From the NCBI GenBank assembly GCA_027325115.1, contig DAHWFG010000641.1, positions 1-9,547 of the forward strand: 9,547 bases of DNA, given 5' to 3'. The translations under genes and the position numbers were made by a program. Below the pieces are notes generated by a model. The model searched no databases, was not told the DNA's origin, and worked only from the letters and a program-made list of their open reading frames with translations. Shown piece after piece: positions 1 through 6,963 of this stretch (position 1 is the stretch's first letter; every line of letters starts with the position of its first letter). The DNA comes from JAKBCQ01 sp021807585. GTDB lineage: Bacteria > Planctomycetota > Planctomycetia > Isosphaerales > Isosphaeraceae.

Positions 1-273
1 TTGATTCTAATCGTTCGACGTTCGCCGGCCAAGAGGGGGCGACCACCCGCGTGACCCGGACGCCGCGCCGGCGAGCCGATCCGAGCCGATCCGCCGGTTC
101 ACAGCGAATGATTCAAACCCGCGAACGACCGAGGCTTCCAATGCGCTCATCGCCTTTCGAGATGGAATTCCGACACCTGAACGCCGCGTCCGTACTCTCG
201 CCGGCGACGTCGAGCTTCGCTATAAAAGAACTTTGCCCGGGTTTGAGTGCAGTCGTTTCGAGGCTCTTCTCGC
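1..273. other. Non-coding leader upstream of the MFS transporter gene
   Basis: I see no convincing gene here. Short open frames on both strands are arginine- and serine-rich and look like GC-driven chance frames. A perfect tandem duplication of a 10-bp unit (GAGCCGATCC) lies at 73-92. A TATAAA hexamer at 221-226 could be a -10 element for the transporter, but no good -35 lies about 17 bp upstream, so I do not call a promoter. The 5' end may hold the end of a neighbouring region outside the window. Confidence 0.5.
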
Positions 274-1683
274 ATGCCTTCCATGACCGATCCAACTTCT
301 CGCGTCGCCGGTGAAGCCGTCCGCAACACACGCCGCGCGACGATCGGCGGCGCCAAGTTCGCTCTCGCCGTCCTGTTCGGGATGAACTTACTTAATTATG
401 TCGATCGCTATATCTTCTTTTCGGTAGGCGGAGCGATCACCAAAGATCTTGGGCTCACCGACACGGGGTTCGGCCTGCTCGCGGGATCATTTATGATTGT
501 TTATACGTTTGTGTCGCCGCTCGTGGGAGTCTTGGGGGATCGGATCGATCGCCGCAAGCTGCTCGCTTTCGGCGTCGGGCTCTGGAGCGTCGCGACGCTC
601 GGAACCGCAGTCGCTCAAAATTATAATCAAATGTTTTTTTGGCGTGCGTTGTTGGGAGTCGGCGAGGCGAGTTACGGCGTGATCGCGCCCGCGTTGCTCG
701 CCGATTTATTCGACGCTCGCAGGCGCGGCAGGGTGATGGGGCTGTTTTATCTCGCGTTACCGGTCGGCGCCGCGATCGGCTTTGTGATCGGCGGGGTCGT
801 CACGCAATATGCGTCATGGCGAGCGTCGTTCCTGGTCGTCGGCTTTCCCGGTTTACTGATCGCATTACTTGGGCTTCGGATCCTCGATCCCGGTCGAGGC
901 GCAGCCGAAGCACGAGCGAATTCGGGCAAAAGCGAGCGACCCGGGCTGTCGGATTACCTGCTGTTGTTCCGCAATCGCACGTTTCTGCTGAACACCGCGG
1001 GGATGGCCGGAGTGACGTTCGCGACGGGGGCGTTCGCTTCGTGGGGTTCGCAGTTTTACACGCGTGTTCGCGGGATGAATCATGCCGAGGCGAGTAAATG
1101 GCTGGGAATCCTGATGGCGATCGCGGGTTTGGTGGGGATCACGATGGGAACGTGGCTCACCGATTTGATGCTGAGGAAGACGCGCCGGGCGTATTTGATT
1201 TGGGCTTCGATCGCGATCGCCGTCGCGGTCCCTTTCGGCCTCGCGGGGGTTCTGGCGCCCGACGTGAAAACATCGCTCGCGCTCCTGTTCCTCTCGTCGA
1301 TCCTCATGGCGTCGGTTTTGGGTCCGTGCAATACGGTGACGGCGAACGTCGTCCCCGCGGCCGAGCGCGCCGCGGGCTACGCGCTATCCATCTTTTTAGT
1401 GCACATATTCGGCGATATTAGTTCGCCGATCTTGGTGGGGACGGTTTCGGATCGGCTGGGTCGATCGGCGATCGCCGATTCGAGGCTGGCGACGGCGCTC
1501 GAATCGGTCGGCGCGGTGACGGTCGACGGGACGAACCTGACCGCGGGGCTGTTGCTCGTGATTCCCGCGCTTGTTTTGGCGGTCGTCTTTTTTTGGATCG
1601 GGTCGTTTTTCTTGCCGCGCGACCAGGCTCGAGCCGCGGCGCTCGGCTCGCATTCGCCCCATGAGGGGATCTTCACGCATTGA
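274..1683 (+). CDS. MFS transporter, Spinster-like
   Basis: A 469-residue integral membrane protein of the major facilitator superfamily, with about twelve hydrophobic segments in two halves. The first helix carries NLLNYVDRY, a signature of the Spinster-like (SPNS) branch. It is followed by the loop 2-3 motif GDRIDRRK, the MFS motif A, and by RALLGVGEASYGVIAPALLADLF and RRGRVMGLFYLALPVG, also typical of that branch. It probably moves an organic anion or lipid-like solute across the inner membrane; the substrate cannot be read from the sequence. Start choice: ATG at 274 has a weak AGG at 261-263, ATG at 283 is also possible, and an in-frame GTG at 247 would add nine residues with no ribosome site. 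The stop is TGA at 1681-1683. No operon partner is visible; the next gene converges on it. Confidence 0.9.
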   Translation: MPSMTDPTSRVAGEAVRNTRRATIGGAKFALAVLFGMNLLNYVDRYIFFSVGGAITKDLGLTDTGFGLLAGSFMIVYTFVSPLVGVLGDRIDRRKLLAFGVGLWSVATLGTAVAQNYNQMFFWRALLGVGEASYGVIAPALLADLFDARRRGRVMGLFYLALPVGAAIGFVIGGVVTQYASWRASFLVVGFPGLLIALLGLRILDPGRGAAEARANSGKSERPGLSDYLLLFRNRTFLLNTAGMAGVTFATGAFASWGSQFYTRVRGMNHAEASKWLGILMAIAGLVGITMGTWLTDLMLRKTRRAYLIWASIAIAVAVPFGLAGVLAPDVKTSLALLFLSSILMASVLGPCNTVTANVVPAAERAAGYALSIFLVHIFGDISSPILVGTVSDRLGRSAIADSRLATALESVGAVTVDGTNLTAGLLLVIPALVLAVVFFWIGSFFLPRDQARAAALGSHSPHEGIFTH

Positions 1684-1762
1684 AAGCGAATCGATCATGA
1701 TTCGGATTCGACCCTAAGTCGACTTGTTCTTTCATATATCGGCTCGAGAGACGCAATACATA

Positions 1763-1800
1763 AAGGCTTCAACGATTATACGTCGAAGCCTTGTAATTAA
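1763..1800. terminator. Hairpin terminator between convergent genes
   Basis: AAGGCTTC at 1763-1770 pairs with GAAGCCTT at 1785-1792. After one A-C mismatch the stem continues with ACG (1772-1774) against CGT (1781-1783), leaving a six-base ATTATA loop. The + strand continues into an AT-rich tail (GTAATTAATATT). The - strand reads the same stem and runs into TTTATG-type sequence. It therefore probably ends transcription from both the transporter and the converging HEAT-repeat gene. The U-tract is poor on both sides, so strength is uncertain. Confidence 0.65.
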
Positions 1801-1840
1801 TATTAGATGCGATTGAAATATCAAGATCGACGCGATTCGC

Positions 1841-3010
1841 TCAATTCGCTTTGGGCTTGAGGCTGCTCGAATCGGGCAGAGGCGGCAGCGAAGCGGTTTG
1901 ATCGTCGTCGCCGGCGACGATTTTGGCGGCGGCTTCGCGGACGACTTTCGAGCGATCCGCCGAGGCGATCTCGGCGAGCCGATCGCGCGCCTCGATCTCT
2001 TTCCGCGTGCCGAGCGCCTCGATCGCCTTCAAGCGAACCGATTCGTCGGAATCGCGTGAAAGCCGGATCAGCCAGACGATCGGGTCGACGTCGACTCGAT
2101 TGACGAGCATCGGAATCGCCGACAACCGAATATCGGCCTTGGGATGCGCGATCATACGGCACATTCCGATTTGTTCATTCGTAAGGCCGCGGATTTTGAG
2201 CACTTCGATCGCCTTGGACGCGACGTCGGGATTGACGTCGTAGATGAGCGGGATGATGTCGTCTTCGGGGAGAACCTGGGGGCGTTTGGCCAAGGCGACG
2301 ATCGTTTGCGCCCGCACCAGCGGATCGGGATCGTTGACGTACGGCGCGGCGTTCGCCGCGGCTTTATCGATGGGGAGTTCGCCGAGACACGCGATCGCCG
2401 AGGCGCGAACCTTGGGGTCGGCGTTCGCCATGCAATCGATGACCGAGAGATAAAAGGTTTCTTTCCAATCGCCGAGGATCAGTTCCTCGCGTTTATCCAT
2501 CGATCGGCCGGGCTGCCAATTCCAGAATCGTTTAACTTCGATGAGCGCCGGAACCCGCGCCTTGAGGGCTCGATCCGAGAGCGCCGCAAGGATAATATCA
2601 TGAACAGGCGTGAGAGCTTCGATCCAGATCGCGGGAGCGGGATCGGCGGCGAATCGATCGAGGATCCGCGCCGAGAGCGAAGCCGCGGCGCCTCTCGTAC
2701 CGTCGCCGAATCGTGCGTAATTGGCTCGAATCGCCTTGAGGACGGCGATCCAGTCTTTCCCCTCGGCGTCGTCGACTCCCGCGGGAGGGCCGTTGTGGAT
2801 CGTATCGAGCTTGCTCGCGATCGCCGAGAGGGCGCGGAAGTCGCCGTTATCGATTTGTTGGGCGATTAACGCGAGGGGTGAATCGGCGTTCACACGAGCG
2901 ACTGGGCGATTGGGTCGCCTTCCATGCGAGCTCAACCCCATCCACAGACCGAACGCGAGCGCCGCCGCGCCGCCTAAAACGCCCAGTATTCGGACGCGCT
3001 GACCTGGCAT
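1841..3010 (-). CDS. Membrane-anchored HEAT-repeat protein
   Basis: A 389-residue protein of unknown specific role. Residues 6-27 form a hydrophobic segment after a short basic start (MPGQRVR), which is an uncleaved anchor or signal sequence that would place the rest outside the cytoplasmic membrane. The C-terminal half carries consecutive HEAT-type helical repeats: DPKVRASAIACLGELP (about 198-213), DPDPLVRAQTIVALAKR (227-243), NPDVASKAIEVLKIRG (260-275), KADIRLSAIPMLVNR (291-305) and SDESVRLKAIEALGTRKEIE (321-340), then a last one near 350-366. Such repeats normally bind protein partners. The ATG at 3010 is chosen because GGAGG sits at 3016-3020 with five bases between. The frame is open to 3049 but those codons overlap the ribosome site. 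The tail is a proline/serine-rich stretch. No enzyme motif is visible. Confidence 0.85.
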   Translation of the reverse strand: MPGQRVRILGVLGGAAALAFGLWMGLSSHGRRPNRPVARVNADSPLALIAQQIDNGDFRALSAIASKLDTIHNGPPAGVDDAEGKDWIAVLKAIRANYARFGDGTRGAAASLSARILDRFAADPAPAIWIEALTPVHDIILAALSDRALKARVPALIEVKRFWNWQPGRSMDKREELILGDWKETFYLSVIDCMANADPKVRASAIACLGELPIDKAAANAAPYVNDPDPLVRAQTIVALAKRPQVLPEDDIIPLIYDVNPDVASKAIEVLKIRGLTNEQIGMCRMIAHPKADIRLSAIPMLVNRVDVDPIVWLIRLSRDSDESVRLKAIEALGTRKEIEARDRLAEIASADRSKVVREAAAKIVAGDDDQTASLPPLPDSSSLKPKAN

Positions 3011-3342
3011 AACCGCCTCCATGCATGTTTTAGAACCAAACCGGTCCATCGGCGCGAATCATAGCTCGACTCAAAGAACGCACAAGACGAATTTCGCCGC
3101 GGCGGCGATTATTATTAAAGATTCATCGAGTCGCCGGCCGAACAACCGATCGATCTCGATAGTATCAATATGTATATTATTATATTGTTATTCTTTTTTG
3201 AATTGATTTCAATGTCGGCTTCGGCTTGATTGTTCGCCGATATCGCGACTCTGCGGGGCTTGGTAAAATCGACCCTCTGTCGACGCGTTTCAGAAAGACC
3301 CCGTGAGGCGGCTTTCGAGCGGTCTTGTTCGAGAGAAGTACG
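3011..3342. other. Divergent intergenic region with AT-rich core
   Basis: This stretch separates the leftward HEAT-repeat gene from the rightward membrane operon and should carry both promoters. The core at about 3105-3215 is much AT-richer than the genes on either side. It contains a weak AT-only hairpin, CAATAT (3166-3171) against ATATTG (3182-3187), followed by a T-rich tract including six T (3194-3199). Next to it is a small inverted repeat, TTGAA-TTGAT-TTCAA (3198-3212). Several TATATT/TATTAT words occur, so I cannot choose a single -10 for the rightward operon. No gene is supported. Confidence 0.5.
3058..3085 (-). promoter_or_regulatory. Candidate sigma70-type promoter of the HEAT-repeat gene
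   Basis: Read on the - strand, TTGTGC (3080-3085) and TATGAT (3058-3063) are separated by 16 bases. The -10 matches TATAAT in five of six positions and the -35 matches only in TTG. Transcription would start about 40 bases before the ATG at 3010, leaving room for the GGAGG ribosome site. This is pattern matching only. Confidence 0.3.
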
Positions 3343-3867
3343 ATGCGACTCATGTTCCTTCGTTTTGTCTGTTTCGTGATGCTTTCGATCTGGGTCGGCG
3401 GCTTTACATTCTATAGCGCGGTCGTGATACCGATTCTTCACGAATCCCTGGGGTCGGTCGAAACGGGTTATGTCACACGTCGGGTGACCGATGACATCAA
3501 CGCCGTGGGGTTCATAACCGCGGCATCCTGGTGGCTTTTAGTTTGGGTGGAACGCAAACAGTCGGATCAACAGCGGATTCCGCTTCGAGCGAGGCGAATT
3601 CGGCTCGGATTGCTTTTGATGACATCGGCGATCTTATTGTTCCTGGTCGGCCTTCATCAGATCATGGACGCGAGACTCGACTCGGGCGACTTGCGAGAAT
3701 TCTACCCGTTGCATCGCGTGTATTTGATTGCGAGCACGATCCAATGGTTCTCAAATCTCGGTTTGATGTCTGTATTGATAACGATGGGGCATGATCTTTT
3801 ACGAAGGCGAGCGAGCTCGGCGGCCGCGAGTCGATCCGAAGAAATCATCACTATAGATTGTGAATAA
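3343..3867 (+). CDS. DUF4149/TMEM205-like integral membrane protein
   Basis: A 174-residue protein with four predicted membrane helices, at about residues 8-30, 53-69, 86-105 and 125-148. The opening segment LSIWVGGFTFYSAVVIPIL resembles the first helix of the DUF4149/TMEM205-like family (W.GG..F......P.L). The later YPLHRVYLIAS and QWFSNLGLMSVL segments also fit a small helical bundle of that kind. The biochemical role of the bacterial members is not established, and I assign none. ATG at 3343 follows GAGAGAAG at 3331-3338. A TTG at 3325 is in frame but lacks a ribosome site. The gene stops one base before the ATG of the next membrane gene, which implies co-transcription and coupled translation. 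The family call rests on motif similarity seen by eye. Confidence 0.8.
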   Translation: MRLMFLRFVCFVMLSIWVGGFTFYSAVVIPILHESLGSVETGYVTRRVTDDINAVGFITAASWWLLVWVERKQSDQQRIPLRARRIRLGLLLMTSAILLFLVGLHQIMDARLDSGDLREFYPLHRVYLIASTIQWFSNLGLMSVLITMGHDLLRRRASSAAASRSEEIITIDCE

Positions 3868-3868
3868 C

Positions 3869-4495
3869 ATGATTAAATCTCGAAGTTTTGATATAGCCGA
3901 TTTGATGATTCTGATCGCGTCGTCGGGCGTGGGGATGGCGGGCTGGAAGAGTATTTGGCTCGGGTTTCATCTTCAACATGGCGTTCACTGGTGGAATGCG
4001 ACGCCGATTCATTCGATGTACGAGGCGTTGATCGCGGCGTGGCTATCGCCTCTGACGATGGCTTGCCTGGCGATCCGGATCCGCCGTCGCAAACCGTCTT
4101 GGCGAAGGACGGCGATTCTCCCCGGAACGGCGGGCTCGATCGCGTGCGCCGTGGTCGTCGCGAATCGGACCGCTCTGATGATATTCCATAAGGTACTCGT
4201 CGGTTTTTATGATCTTATGATAACCAACTATAAATCAGATCATTATAATATTATATCTATAATAGATAAAATTATTCATGCCGTCTTTCGTGGATCGGAG
4301 GATCCGAGTTTATATTTCAGCGTTCACGCCGCGCGTCTCGCGGTTCCGTGCGGCTACGCGGTCGCGGCGGTTTGGACGGTATTGGCGGTTTCGGGTCGAT
4401 GGAGAATCGAACGATCGTGGATCGATCGATTCGGTCGCATTTTGGGCGCCGCCTGGATTTTGCTCGCGATCGTCGCGGCGATTGCAGTGGAATGA
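3869..4495 (+). CDS. Hypothetical multi-pass membrane protein
   Basis: I do not recognise this 208-residue protein. It has about five hydrophobic segments: residues 10-32, 52-70, 82-105, 153-176 and 189-207. A basic RIRRRKPSWRR loop (70-80) probably faces the cytoplasm. Between helices three and four is an unusual loop (about 108-142) rich in Y, I, N, K and D, encoded by a very AT-rich stretch at about 4195-4280 that includes the 12-base palindrome TATAATATTATA (4244-4255). The start is either this ATG, one base after the upstream stop, or a GTG at 3860 that overlaps the upstream gene by eight bases. Neither has a strong ribosome site, so translational coupling is likely. Context suggests it works with the DUF4149-like partner. 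Confidence 0.75.
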   Translation: MIKSRSFDIADLMILIASSGVGMAGWKSIWLGFHLQHGVHWWNATPIHSMYEALIAAWLSPLTMACLAIRIRRRKPSWRRTAILPGTAGSIACAVVVANRTALMIFHKVLVGFYDLMITNYKSDHYNIISIIDKIIHAVFRGSEDPSLYFSVHAARLAVPCGYAVAAVWTVLAVSGRWRIERSWIDRFGRILGAAWILLAIVAAIAVE

Positions 4496-4775
4496 TTACG
4501 AGCGATAGGCGAGGATTTCGGTCGATAGCTTTTCAATAAAGATTTATAACATAGCTTTTCTTTTCGGATCGTCGATGGAATTAATGCGCGCACGGCCGGG
4601 CTCCATCATTCCTGAGAAATTGTATGTTTGGAATGCTTATAGTACAATGTAAGTATAAGATAGTTATTTTGATACATATGGATGTTTATGTCGTCTTAAT
4701 GTTATGTGTCGATCAGGCATGTGTGTTTTTCGGGTTCAATCAGATCTCCGGGGCTTTAATTAAATCTGTATGAGT
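4496..4775. other. AT-rich intergenic region between convergent genes
   Basis: No gene is supported here. The region separates the membrane operon from the 3' end of the putative nuclease gene and is AT-rich, like the nuclease gene itself. A direct repeat ATAGCTTTTC occurs at 4525-4534 and 4551-4560. An imperfect AT-rich palindrome at 4636-4659 has arms CTTATA and TATAAG with an inner TAC/GTA pair. CAGAT (4741-4745) and ATCTG (4764-4768) form a weak long-loop stem near the nuclease stop. None is a textbook terminator. Confidence 0.45.
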
Positions 4776-5495
4776 TCAGAAACGTTTTTCATACTTCCGA
4801 CAAATTCGAGTTAATATCGCCGCGTATTCCGCCAATGTCGCTTTTTCATCGACCCATTCGAAATCAAAAGGAGAAACGTTTGATGCTTTGAAACTCAAAA
4901 ATAGAAACTCATCAAAAGAGGGTTTAGCAAGTTTTTCCAACCTCTCCATCGCTTTGGACGCTTCTTGTATCGGATGTTTATAAATCTTTCCGTCTGTCGC
5001 GTTGATTCTTTCTCTTTCATAAGTCGTCGTTTGATCCGCGAAATTGACGCCGACTATCCCGACCGATATAGGATCTCCGCCTCCGCGTCTAAATTCTTCT
5101 ACTTGCTTTTTCATATCTCCGATCACACGATCGATCTGTTTAATCATCGCTTTCATCATAATTTTCACCTCTACTCCGATCTCGACGGTCGCGAGTTTGC
5201 TTCTCGAAACGTTGTATCGCGGCTCATCGACCGCGGGAACGCTTGGATTTCTTTCGCCGAAAGTGCCGTCGGCCCTCCTCGCCGTAATTCCGGTCAATCC
5301 ACCCGAAATCCGTATTGCATGGCTTTTGTTTCCCACTCGTTCGCAGTATTTATTGGATTTTGCTAAATAATATAGATCTTCATAAATTTGTGTCGCGATG
5401 AGATTGCCGATCGAAGAATCCCTGTGAAGATACGGACCGTTCACGAAGATTGATTCGAACTTATCAAGAAGTCGAAAATTCGGAATCGTACTCAT
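4776..5495 (-). CDS. Putative type II restriction endonuclease (PD-(D/E)XK-like)
   Basis: A 239-residue protein encoded immediately downstream of a DNA methyltransferase, with which it overlaps by one base (TAATG). That arrangement is the main reason to call it the cognate restriction enzyme. The centre of the protein looks like a PD-(D/E)XK nuclease core: a candidate acidic residue at D90 or E91, then strand VEIGVEVKIM with E109-V110-K111 as ExK. A long helix follows (KAMIKQIDRVIGDMKKQVEEF) and then a hydrophobic strand (ISVGIVGVNFAD, about 143-154). The tail LTRICRKYEKRF resembles ends of several type II enzymes. I do not recognise a named family or recognition site. Base composition is clearly AT-richer than the chaperonin or transporter genes, consistent with transfer. 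The start has no good ribosome site and probably depends on coupling. Confidence 0.65.
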   Translation of the reverse strand: MSTIPNFRLLDKFESIFVNGPYLHRDSSIGNLIATQIYEDLYYLAKSNKYCERVGNKSHAIRISGGLTGITARRADGTFGERNPSVPAVDEPRYNVSRSKLATVEIGVEVKIMMKAMIKQIDRVIGDMKKQVEEFRRGGGDPISVGIVGVNFADQTTTYERERINATDGKIYKHPIQEASKAMERLEKLAKPSFDEFLFLSFKASNVSPFDFEWVDEKATLAEYAAILTRICRKYEKRF

Positions 5496-6484
5496 TATAC
5501 AAAAATCCGATTGCTATTCTCATCGATCAGATACACGTCTGCGCGTGTCGGGCCGAAAAGTCTGAGCTCGCAAGCCGCTTTCTTGACGCGAGCCGTCGCG
5601 AGCTTTACGTAGCTCGGCTCGATCTCGTTCCCGATCGAATTGCGCCCGGCCGCGATAGCGGCGACATTCGTCGAGCCCTGACCCATAAAAGGATCGAGGA
5701 CCGTATCACCGGCGAATGAGAACATTTTGATCAATCGCTCGGCGAGTTCGACGGGATAAGGCGCGGGATGACCGTCGCGTGTCGACGATCCTTTAACGTC
5801 GTCCCAGATCGAACGGAACCAAAGACGCATTTCCTCCTTCGTCATCATCGAATGAACCTTTTGCTCACGAGTGACCGACCGGTATTTCCCTCCTTTTCGC
5901 ATAAAAAGAATGTATTCGACGTCGTTTTTGATCACCGAGCCGGGCTGGTAGGGTTTGCCGTAAAATCCCGCTCCATTACCTTCCGATTCCGTCGCGCCGT
6001 TGGCGATCTTGTACCAGAGGATCGGGGTCAAACAATCGAGCCCGATCTTTCGCGATCGCACCTGAATATCGGCGTGCAGCGGCATGATGTAATGCCGGCC
6101 CGCCTCCTTGCGCGATAAACAAACGTCCCCTACAACACAACAAATGCGGCCCCCCGGAACGAGAACCCTAAAGCATTCCGCCCAAACGCGATCAAGCTCG
6201 ATTAGAAACGATTCGTAATCGTCGATATCACCGAGCTGACCCTGGGAATGCTCGTAATCTTTGAGCGTCCAATACGGTGGAGACGTGACGACCAGGTGTA
6301 CCGATTCGTCGGGAATCCAGCCCAGATCGCGCGCGTCGCCGCGGCGGAGCCGGTGCTCGGTGCGGTCGAAGGGGGCGAGCCAGGGACGCGACCGAACGCG
6401 ATGATTCTCCTCGATCAGAGCGATCAGCCCCTCGGGAGTGTTATCTGGCTCGGAAACAGTCAATTCGGCGTCGCGAAGTTTCAT
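5495..6484 (-). CDS. Beta-class DNA amino-methyltransferase (N4-cytosine or N6-adenine)
   Basis: A 329-residue S-adenosylmethionine-dependent methyltransferase that would modify an exocyclic amino group in a specific DNA sequence. The catalytic motif IV is TSPPYW (residues 67-72). It precedes the AdoMet-binding motif DPFMGQGST (264-272), an order that marks the beta class. HPAPYPVELAERLIKMFS (239-256) is the conserved stretch before motif I, and NSIGNEIEPSYVKLA follows it. The middle part, with QGQLGDIDDYESF and KPYQPGSVIKNDVEYILFMRKGG, belongs to a widespread group of R-M and phage methyltransferases. SPPY suggests N4-cytosine but does not exclude N6-adenine. ATG at 6484 is preceded by GGAAG at a short distance. 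A TTG at 6520 would add twelve residues. It is the first gene of a two-gene unit with the putative nuclease and would protect host DNA. Confidence 0.9.
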   Translation of the reverse strand: MKLRDAELTVSEPDNTPEGLIALIEENHRVRSRPWLAPFDRTEHRLRRGDARDLGWIPDESVHLVVTSPPYWTLKDYEHSQGQLGDIDDYESFLIELDRVWAECFRVLVPGGRICCVVGDVCLSRKEAGRHYIMPLHADIQVRSRKIGLDCLTPILWYKIANGATESEGNGAGFYGKPYQPGSVIKNDVEYILFMRKGGKYRSVTREQKVHSMMTKEEMRLWFRSIWDDVKGSSTRDGHPAPYPVELAERLIKMFSFAGDTVLDPFMGQGSTNVAAIAAGRNSIGNEIEPSYVKLATARVKKAACELRLFGPTRADVYLIDENSNRIFV

Positions 6485-6693
6485 GAACTTCCGTATAACA
6501 CGGTCGATCGGAGTCCGCAAGTCTTCGAATCACCCGAGATTTGACAATCTGGAACCTGACGGAGATCGACTCCGGTTCGCACACGCCTGATTTCGAAACA
6601 GTCCTGGTTTTCCGCGGAGATCGCGCACCTCGTTGCACGTCGCTCGATCGATCCACATATCGCTCTTTGAACGCGGCCGCCGGGTTGATCGAA

Positions 6694-6750
6694 GACTGCC
6701 GAATTGGCAGCCGAGACCTTCTGAAAGTCTCGTTCGGCAGTCGAGCCGAA
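6694..6750 (+). repeat. Nested, mutually exclusive stem-loops upstream of groES
   Basis: GACTGCCGAA (6694-6703) is the exact reverse complement of TTCGGCAGTC (6733-6742). Inside, CGAGAC (6712-6717) pairs with GTCTCG (6727-6732) around a nine-base loop. Together they make a 16-bp stem with one eight-base bulge. The outer arms can instead fold locally: CTGCC (6696-6700) with GGCAG (6706-6710), and TTCGGC (6733-6738) with GCCGAA (6745-6750). So either one long hairpin or three small ones can form. No T-run follows, so this is not a plain terminator. It may be an RNA leader, a DNA operator or a mobile-repeat relic. Confidence 0.65.
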
Positions 6751-6832
6751 TCAAAGCATCCATCCCTCGATCGCTTAAACCTATTATTTCCATGAAGTTA
6801 CGTCTTTCCGCTTGGAGGGCATGCGATTTGCA

Positions 6833-6853
6833 TTGATTCTTATCCATAATCAA
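6833..6853. promoter_or_regulatory. Inverted repeat with CIRCE-like spacing
   Basis: TTGATT (6833-6838) and AATCAA (6848-6853) are exact inverted repeats separated by nine bases. The spacing equals that of the HrcA-binding CIRCE element, but the arms are shorter and do not match its sequence. It lies 110 bases before the groES start. It could be an operator for a heat-shock regulator or a chance palindrome. Confidence 0.25.
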
Positions 6854-6963
6854 GGCCCGAGGTGGCGTCGACGGTTGAGAGCGGCTCGATTTTGAGGTTG
6901 AGCGTTCGTGTCGGCGGATCATCGGGTTGGTTGACGCACTGGTATTCGACGGGGAAAGCACCC

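Larger units (their letters stand above)
6485..6963. promoter_or_regulatory. Regulatory region between methyltransferase and groES
   Basis: This 479-bp stretch has no supported gene and should hold the divergent promoters for the R-M unit and the chaperonin operon. A perfect TTGACA at 6541-6546 lies inside a short inverted repeat, AGATT-TGAC-AATCT (6537-6550), but no good -10 follows on the + strand. Further along are the structured repeats at 6694-6750 and an inverted repeat with a 9-base spacer at 6833-6853. I found no consensus CIRCE operator (TTAGCACTC-N9-GAGTGCTAA). Short open frames, for example from TTG 6541, are interrupted in character by the repeats and unlikely to be real. Confidence 0.5.

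Noticed and set aside
51..314. Small open frame before the transporter
   Set aside because: It overlaps the transporter start, is arginine/serine-rich and has no ribosome site.
2144..2869. A 241-codon open frame on the + strand opposite the HEAT-repeat gene
   Set aside because: The sequence is rich in R, D and G with no domain and no ribosome site, and the opposite frame has clear HEAT repeats.
6485..6540. Controller (C) protein gene or C-box for the R-M system
   Set aside because: No small helix-turn-helix frame lies near the cassette. AGTC words at 6512-6525 are too loose to call a C-box.
6564..6590. GGTTCG-like word suggesting a tRNA T-arm
   Set aside because: No matching T-stem, anticodon arm or acceptor stem is present around it.
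6541..6795. Small + strand open frame from a TTG between the R-M unit and groES
   Set aside because: It contains the perfect inverted repeats at 6694-6750, has no ribosome site and no recognisable product.
6862..6963. N-terminal extension of GroES from ATG 6862
   Set aside because: The extra 34 residues do not resemble GroES, and the ATG at 6964 has a good ribosome site and the canonical GroES start.
6485..6963. Canonical CIRCE operator for HrcA
   Set aside because: No TTAGCACTC-N9-GAGTGCTAA-like sequence was found; only a weak repeat with the same spacing exists.
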